A stretch of 64,000 bases of DNA from Lentinus brumalis (lineage: Eukaryota; Basidiomycota; Agaricomycetes; Polyporales; Polyporaceae): the NCBI GenBank assembly GCA_001792895.1, contig MARA01000009.1:1364001-1428000 (forward strand). Reading direction: 5' to 3'. The notes under the pieces are model-generated. The model made no database searches. It was given only the letters and a program-made list of their open reading frames with translations, and was not told the DNA's origin. Below, in pieces: positions 56,500 to 64,000 of this stretch; position 1 is the first letter of the stretch, and every line of letters begins with the position of its first letter. Made by a program: the position numbers and the translations under genes.

Positions 56500-58992
56500 T
56501 ATGACAGCAGCCTCCGCCGCTGTTCTAGCATTCAGTGCTCACAACTGCTCAAAGATCCCAGGGTACGGAGGAAGGATCTGGCCTCGATGGTAGCGTTCAC
56601 GCGTGCGTGGGTTCTCCTCATACCCTATGCCATCGTATGTTCAATGGGACGTTCTCGCCCAGAGACCTGTTTATTGACACCCGTTCCGCTTCCCCGCATC
56701 ATTTAACAGGCCCATTCTCGACGGCCAAGCATCGTTCCAGTAGGGACGACCACCACCGTCCTCGATCTCGCGCACCTGTTCACCTTCCACAGCGACCCCT
56801 CCCAGAGTAGTCTCGACAACGGTATCCACCGTCCCCCGAACGTTAGGTCGCTGCCGCCGACAACGCTAGCTTTGCCGTGAAGGCAGAACAGCGGAGGACG
56901 CAGGCAGAGAGCCAGATCGACGCCCGGACGACCGTATAGCCAATGTTACGGGTCCTCAAGATCGTCGTGCATCGCATCCTCAACTGGCAGCAGTTCGCGG
57001 TCGTCAAATCGGAGACTGTCTCTTGTGCTCATCCATTCGCTCGTGCTCGCCCTCCGTACTTATCACACTCAGCGCATCTTCCTCGGATTCTAGTTTGGCG
57101 TTCGCTTAAGACAAACCGGCTCGTCCTGGAGCGCAGATGCAAACCCCAGTTCGAGCCCCCGCCACCGATCGCACGAGCGTTCACTCCCGAGCTCACTGTC
57201 TTCTGTTTCTTCCACCATCTTCGTTCAGCCAGGGTCGGCACCGGTCGGCGCACGGGAGCACGAGTCGAAGGCTCAAATCGGAATCGAGGTCAGACAGAGT
57301 TATCAAGCTTCGAAGACGCAGACATTCATCAACATCCTACCCGCTCTGCGCAGAAACATATCGCGTGAGGCAACAGGGTGCGTGGGTCCAGGCCCTCATC
57401 TCCCTCTGCTGAGGCTCGCCCTTGTCCTTGCGTTCAGCATGATGTCTGCGCTGGTCGCCGTCCTGCTGGGACCTGCCGCGATAGGCTCGGACGCATGCGG
57501 TGCTCATCGTCCGCCATGCGTACTCGTGCACGCTTCCGCCGGGTTTCGAGATCCTGATATTCTGCAGCAGGCCAACGACTACGGCTCTTCATCTGTCGGT
57601 TCCATTGCTCGGCGACATGTAGGGCTCCATTGTCGTCAGGGCGCAAGTCGGCATCGTCTGGCTCTAGCGAGAGTCTGAGTGGTGCAGGATGTGCTTGTAG
57701 ATGGTATCATCAAGGTGGCCGCGCAGTCGTGCAGATCGCCGACACCTGCAGTGGACGACTCAGCGCTCAGCATCTCCGTTCAGCGTTCGATGTTTACTTG
57801 TCTTACCGCGCCAGGATATCGACGCATAGCTCCCGTTACGGTATCGCTCCTAGCGCCTCCGAACACCGGAGCAGCCTGGCCAAGTGAGCTCAAAGGTCAT
57901 TCGCCGACGCTGGTGGACGTCGACCATGGTGCCAGCTTACACCTCCACGGCTTTCCACCTCCGCGACATCGCTCTCTGGGTGCGCTGAATCCCCGTCGAC
58001 TATGGCGCTGCACCGCCGCATCGCACAGCAACAAGTCGCCGCGAGCATCCGGCGTTCCTTCTGTATCTGCCCTCACCCTGGCCTGCTAGCTCACACGTGC
58101 TCTTCTCTCCGTCCGGGTGGTTGCAGCCCCGGCGCCACTACTCTCAGGCATCCTGTGTACATATCGTCTACGCAAACCTTCTGTTTCCCATTGCTACGTT
58201 CTGGACGCTACGCGTACGAGCGATAGTGCCGCCCACCGCATGCATTGTACTACTTATGATGCTACCGCGAACTCGTGCTATATACATGTGGGATCCCTGG
58301 GACCGCGCATATGTATCCCATTGCGTTTGGATGTCATCGTCTCGACCATCCAGTCTCAGTCCTCATTGTAATGTCTCCAGATCTTCGGAAGAGGTGCCCC
58401 GGAGGCGACGCGTGCAGCGTCCGATCCAGTTTTGATCGCGAGGTCGACCAGCAAGCCATGCCAGCACATTCGCAGGGGGCTAGGACAGCGGTGCGTGAGG
58501 AAAATTCGAAGTCATGCAACGTGGTGGTAAGTGCTGTCAGTGGAGGACACGGTGGACAGCTTCTTGGAAGGTGTTCGCCGATCTGATGACTATGTAGTAC
58601 AGCCCGAGGCAAGAATAGTATGTAGTACTCAGCGTGGCTCTGCCCGTAGCTCACTTCAAGGACTCATGCTACCGTTACCGCCCCATGCAGGCATGCACAT
58701 GCTCGATACATATGTATCGCTTCGAAAGTCGGTGAGTGAATGTTTCCACCCCAGTCCGTACCAATTGACAGAACGGAACGCTCTACCGCCGGATACGTTC
58801 TTTGACAGCGTGTACCACCACGCTGCATGACTTCCTTACTTTGCTTGACAGGTTCTGCGATCGCGCACATATGCACTAGCGCCGCGTGCCTGCAGGCCGT
58901 TCATCCGCACATCGCCCTAGCTATTGCTCCTGCCCTTCGTCTACTGTCATCTTCTACTCGACGTCAAGGCTTTCTGCAGCTCATGCGCTACA
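56500..58992. repeat. Block U, copy 2: segment upstream of the intact DUF6535 gene
   Basis: Matches 3370-5580. It ends at the DUF6535 start codon and so contains that gene's promoter region. + strand coding-like relics (QLLKDPRVRRKDLASMVA; TTTVLDLAHLFTFHSDPSQ) parallel those in copy 1. No intact gene. Confidence 0.6.
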
Positions 58993-61900
58993 ATGTCCCA
59001 GGACCCAACGACGACCTCCAGTCCTGCGCAAGGAGTCGCGAATTCCACGCCCGCCACCTCGGGCGCAGCAGCTTCGCATGAGGCAGCAGCAGGCGGCGCC
59101 GCTAGTGGACAACAGGTGCAAGAGCCTCCACAGGTGAGCATAGTGGTGTTCAGTGAGTCGGCAGGCTGACCATAACATGGCGCTCTCAGGCACCAAACGA
59201 TGCCAAAAACAAAGAGCCGCGATGGAAGACCGCGGAAGATCTGCAGGTGAGCAAAACACGTAGGGGAGGGGTGGCTGCGCGCATGGCTCAACAGCGCACA
59301 GGCATACTGGGAGACCAGAAAAACGTTCTTTACCAAGGAGCAGCGTGCAGGTGCTTGGAAGGAGACGGCGGAGATCGTGGAGAAATACAGCGACGCGCTG
59401 ATCGAGCGGTGGAACAAGGAGATTGATAACCTGCTCATTTACGTATGTCACCTACTTTGCCGACCTCCGAAGCACCATTGCTAACTAAGACTGATGTCCT
59501 TGTCATACAGGCTGGTTTGTTCTCGGCGATCCAGACGGCATTCAACATCGAGTTGTACAAGCGCCTCATTCCCGATCCCGCCCCCGCCCCCGATCCCGTC
59601 CTCGTCGCCCTCGAGAGGATCTCGGCGCAGCTCAGTGGCTTCACTGTGAACCAGGCCTTCGTCAACTCCACACAATCCCCCTTCGTGATACTTCAATCCA
59701 CGCCCTCTACCCCTGCTGTGCCGCTATGGGCAGTTGTGCTCAATGCGCTCTGGTTCTCGAGCCTCATCTCGAGCCTCGCCGCCGCTTCCATCGGGATCAT
59801 GGTGAAGCAGTGGCTCACCGAGTACAAGTCTGGAGTCTCTGGGACGTCGCGCCAGACCGCGCGCCTCCGCCAGCTTCGTCTCAACAGCTTGCAGCGGTGG
59901 CGCGTGAAGGAGATCGTGAGCTTTCTCCCCGTCCTTCTCCAGATCGCCTCGGGACTGTTCTTCGCTGGGTTGCTCATCCTGCTGTGGAACCTCAACCGCA
60001 CCGTGGCCATCGTTGGAACTTTCTTCGTCGCGATATTACTCGTGTTTTCACTAGGCACCATCATTCTCCCTAGCGTTGTCACGCATTGCTCCTACCTCTC
60101 CCCACCATCGCGGTTGCTATTTGAGCTCACGAGACCATGTCGGGAAGCGATATATTCCTACCGTCGCAAGCTTTCTTCCTGGATTGCTGCTCTCTATGAC
60201 TGTTTTTCCGCCCAGTTCGATCCCTTGGACTGCCTGCGCCCCGATGCCAAGCAATTCCGGGATCGGCATCCTCGTATCTACCACCTGTGCAAGATACTCT
60301 TCGCACAGGACGCTGCCTCCACCCTGGCATGGCGCGGGATGGAAAGTGCCCTTGTTTCTCGACATACAGAGGAATTGGACGGCGAGATGGTAGCGACCGC
60401 ATACACAACCTCGATGGATACCAAAGTCTTGGATCACGCCGCTCTGTGCACCACAGAGCTTTCCCTCGACGCCACGAGAACCTGCTTACAGCGAATCATG
60501 TCAGCAAACATCGCGCATTGGGTGAGGGACGGACATCAGCAGCCAATGCGGTCGGTGCACCCTTGCATGTGGAGTGCCGCCCTCATCGCCCTCATGGACG
60601 CCTCTGGCAATGACGCTGCGTGGTCACCATCGGCCTTGGGCGCGGCGTTGGATACTGCGTACAAGTACATCAATCCACGGAGTCCACAGTATCGGTCAGA
60701 CAATCCAGCGACACGTTTGACCTGCGTGGACTTCGCGCGTATCATACGCCACTACGACCACAGCACACTACCTCCCGATATCGCCGAGGTTATATACGTG
60801 TTCCACCTGAGGCGCGTAATACAAAACACTCGTGACATGAAACTAGGAAACGATGTCCGCCAGCACGGTAACTTCCCATATACAAGTCGCTTTGTTGACC
60901 GTCTTCGAGCTAACACACGCATACTAGTTGTCTCCTTCTGCATCGGCGACGCACTCAACGGGTTAGAGGGGACCATCATCAAGGAGGAAAGCATTGTGCG
61001 AGCCATGACCGCTCTTCAATGCATCATCTATTGCGTCCCGTCAAGAACCGGGTCGGACTACAAGTGCGATGACCCGGAGTACAAGGCCATGCAATCTCAG
61101 GCTGCCCGCGCGCTGGAAGCTTTCTCGAATTTTCTATCCGCAAGTCCCTCCTCGGCAAGATGCACATTGGAGATGGAGAACCTTGTCCTCAATGCGCTCC
61201 GCAATCATGGAGAGCGGGCGGGTCTCATGTCCACAGAGCTGCGACAGGCTATCGTCCGCTATCTGGATACGTACCAGGGTGCGTATAAACGGCGTCCATA
61301 TTTTTCGAAAGTCAACGAGGAGTGGGTTCAGAAGCTCAGGCGCGAGCTCGACAACCCGGAGCAGGTGCGCATGCGTCGACTCTGTCCTAGCACATGTTCG
61401 CTAACTTTCGTTCATCCAGAACACCACGGACGGCGGTGTTGCGTCTACATCTGGGGGAACCGCGGACCCGCTGACCATCGCCGCCCCAACTGCAGCGTGC
61501 AGCGACTCTGTCAGCGTCGCCGCTGCATCTCAGCAAATATCAGGGACCCGAGATGGCGTCCAGACGGAAATGGTACCAGTGAACGGATCCTCTACACCAT
61601 CTACCTCTCAACCGACCGCTCACATCGCGACCGCCGGAATTCCTGACGAAGCCGTGGGCAGTGCCCGATGGGCGGTAGACGGTGAGCACCATGCACACTC
61701 CCAGACTGCGAGAAACTGATTACTAACGGATCCTCAGCTTCAGCCCTTGCGCCGCCCTCTGAACGCACCGCGAGTGTTGAAGAAATTGCGCACAGCTTCC
61801 CAGGTGCTGTAGAGGACGACCGGGGTGCCCAGCTGGCCGCGACCGGATACTCCATCACAGAGGCTCCACCGTCCTCCAATGACCCCGCGACCATCGACGA

Positions 61901-62042
61901 ACCGCCAGTCAGCCTCGTCCCCCGGGGCTCTGAACAGGGCGACGAGGGTGTCATTTCCCACCCAGAGGTCAGGACGGCAAACGGTTCCTCTTCCGCCTCT
62001 TCCACACCTCCACCGTCCTCAGGCGATCCCGGCCTACCTTGA
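58993..62042 (+). CDS. DUF6535 domain membrane protein, intact copy, 919 aa
   Basis: Six exons: 58993-59133, 59190-59246, 59302-59442, 59511-61364, 61420-61681 and 61738-62042, all GT..AG, total 2,760 nt. Residues 1-47 are Ser/Ala/Gln-rich. Residues 65-160 form the DUF6535 core (ETRKTFFTKEQ, EKYSDALIERWNKEIDNLLI, AGLFSAIQTAFNIELYKRLI). Three hydrophobic segments follow in the next 200 residues (LWFSSLISSLAAASIGIMV.., LQIASGLFFAGLLILLW, IVGTFFVAILLVFSLGTII), so it is probably an integral membrane protein. A long helical soluble part follows, then a Ser/Thr/Pro/Glu-rich tail encoded by the last two exons. DUF6535 proteins form large families in Agaricomycetes; no activity is known. This copy has no disabling change that I can see. 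Confidence 0.88.
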
Positions 62043-63470
62043 CCTCGAAAAATTCCTGCCTGTTGCCACCTTGCAGCTGCTTCCGCATCACCGTCTCGCT
62101 GTTTCTCTTTTCCCTTCCGTCCCGTAGCTCATTCCGGATCACAGGCCGGCCGCCTTTCTTTCCCCACTCCGTCCCGTATATATCGTCCCATACACGCTGT
62201 CTTGTCCCTCTCGTCGTTCCGCGTCCGCGCAGTCTCCTACGGCTCTCGTTGAGCATACACGCATCGTCGAACCCAGCTCTCCGCTCGCTCGCCATTACCC
62301 CATTCTCGTATCTACTGCCAGTCCCACACCCGGTCCCCAATCACACTCGCAGGCTGATTTATTTGAGACGATCGTGTATTCCTCTGTAGCTACTACATAG
62401 CGTACGTTTCAAATCTCGTCCTATGTACAGCGTCCGGGAGACTGCATATATGTATACGATTACACTATGTTCCCAGCCAGAAATTCGGTAGAGCGGCCTC
62501 GACACGTCTGCTGCCGTCGCATGCACCAGAAAGTCGACGCGTTAGTCCGCCAACACGGAGATGGCCTTGCTCGTCAACAGCATGCAGAGACTCCATCGCG
62601 ACTCGCACACGCGTCCTCGTGCTGACCGTCTAAACCTGTGAGAGACAGGTCTTTCTGTCAGCACACGCATTGGTGACGGGATCCGCACAAGACGTACCTA
62701 TTAGACGACAAGATTTGCGATATTCTGGCGTGGCTGCGTGCCGATGCCTCCTCCGTGATTCAGATACGACCTGTGTCGAGACGGATCGCCGTGTGATGAG
62801 GAAGAGCACGACCAACCGACTGGACAACCATATATCGCCCGAGCTCAGAGTCGTACTGACCATGGTCAGCGAGGATATAGCATGCTCCGAGCCTCGATGA
62901 CGGGACGCCTTGAAGAGGAAGGTCGCTAAAATGGGTCCACATGTCAGCCGTTGCGATGGACATAGTGACGACATTACTCTACCCAGCTGACTACCACGAT
63001 GAATATACGCCTGGAAGCCCGCAGGACGAGTCCTGGAATCGGCTTGGCCGTCACTACGAGACGCACCTCGCACGACAATAAACCTCACACATCCGCCGTC
63101 TCCGAAGTACTCAGCGGGTCTGAAAAGACGGGACGGTGGTATCGGGGTGAGCATGACCGTGGCTACGAGCCACACCTGGCACGATGTCTACAAGCAGCCT
63201 TGCAGCTCCGCGTCGTAGATGCGCTATTGTTGGCGATTTCTGTGGCTTTACCGACGCCCGTCCATATTTGCCTACTTTTGCAGAGGGACTGTCGGAAGCC
63301 CCGTGCGTGTCCGCGACCGCCCCGGATGAGCGATAGATCCCTATACGTGAGTTCTGCAGCTCATCGGCACATCTAGCCCGCGCATAAGTTAATGGGGTCC
63401 AATGTGGGACGCGGTATGACTCCGTACCTCGGACAGACGACTAGCCGTAGGAACGGGATGTAGTGTCCAC
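62043..63470. repeat. Block D, copy 2
   Basis: Matches 17937-19640. A + strand frame at 62999-63376 and a minus frame at 62630-63175 are open, but only the minus segment 62760-62920 keeps its frame in both copies. No gene called. Confidence 0.55.
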
Positions 63471-64000
63471 AGCGAGATACTTGCGAGCGTGAGCCTGGGA
63501 GTGTGAACGACCAGAGGTGGGCAGCGCTTGACAAGGAAGGCTGGGATAGAAACGGGGTAAGTACCGGTGCGATGCACGTATGTACTAGTAGAACGGGATA
63601 GAATACGTACCGTGTTCGCAGTTTCGGTCGGGTCGGGGCTAAATGTCAGCCGCGACGGCTGCATGTGCGGGAGTGCAGGTGGCGGGGAGAAGATGAGGAG
63701 TGTTGTAGACGAGGAGCCGGGGGGGCTGTAGATAGAGCTTCCAGGACATCCCTTAGACTGGCGGGAAGGGGCAGCGCTACATGACGAACAGCTGGACAGC
63801 TTTACGCGTCCTGCGACAACCATTGCAGCAGAGCAGTAGTAGTCGATCTTCCCCATGGCGGTCGTAGTTGCAAGCAGGCGGCAAGACATACTTACTTACA
63901 CAGGGGAGAGGATGCCGCGTGGCAGCCACGCTGCTGTGACGTCATCTGACGGGAACAACTCGTTGCAAGCGCGTTGCCTCTGCCATCCTCAGCGCTCAGC
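63471..64000. other. No gene I can support
   Basis: A minus-strand frame (63389-63889) is open for 166 codons and Ser/Pro/Thr-rich, with no recognisable motif. It could be the edge of a gene outside the window. Confidence 0.35.

Overview
The window reads as a repeat-rich stretch of a high-GC Agaricomycete (mushroom-forming basidiomycete) nuclear genome; a polypore-type lineage is my guess. Reasons: genes with many short (about 45-70 bp) GT..AG introns, a DUF6535 membrane-protein gene, basidiomycete-type Tnp2 and KDZ transposases, a MULE with a SWIM zinc finger, and no bacterial signals. Most of the sequence is mobile elements, their passengers, and diverged duplicated blocks. All names come from motif recognition by eye; no database search was run.

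Layout. 0-1.1 kb: a small complete hypothetical gene. 1.4-25 kb: the first copy of a set of duplicated blocks. Its DUF6535 gene (5581-17936) is split by a 9,386-bp Tnp2-type DNA transposon (6151-15536) that has 33-bp terminal inverted repeats and a flanking repeat GCCTCATTC. The transposon carries the transposase and two passenger genes. 25-30 kb: low-complexity DNA, a tRNA-like sequence, and a decayed multi-exon gene with a duplicated exon. 30.5-43.7 kb: a probable 13.3-kb KDZ element. An inverted pair of about 61-bp repeats bounds it, and inside each end lies an array of 47-bp palindromes. It carries a KDZ transposase with a cysteine-cluster domain, a gene with a viroplasmin/RNase H1 N-terminal-like domain, and two more genes. 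43.7-48.3 kb: a three-exon hypothetical gene, gene fragments, a large GC-rich minisatellite and a SINE-like repeat. 48.4-56.5 kb: a second copy of block X, interrupted by a 5,618-bp MULE (9-bp target duplication CAGAGGGCT, 141-bp TIRs). A 745-bp solo LTR (5-bp duplication CTCTC) sits inside the MULE gene, and the MULE also carries a 283-bp MITE. 56.5-63.5 kb: the second DUF6535 block, with an uninterrupted 919-residue gene (58993-62042).

Order of events that the sequence allows: duplication of the DUF6535 block and of block X, then independent insertions (Tnp2 element into one DUF6535 copy, MULE into one X copy), then an LTR element into the MULE with recombination to a solo LTR. The intact duplicates serve as empty-site controls, so the insertion boundaries can be read directly. 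The genes do not form a metabolic pathway; they are transposon machinery, passengers and remnants of a duplicated gene family.
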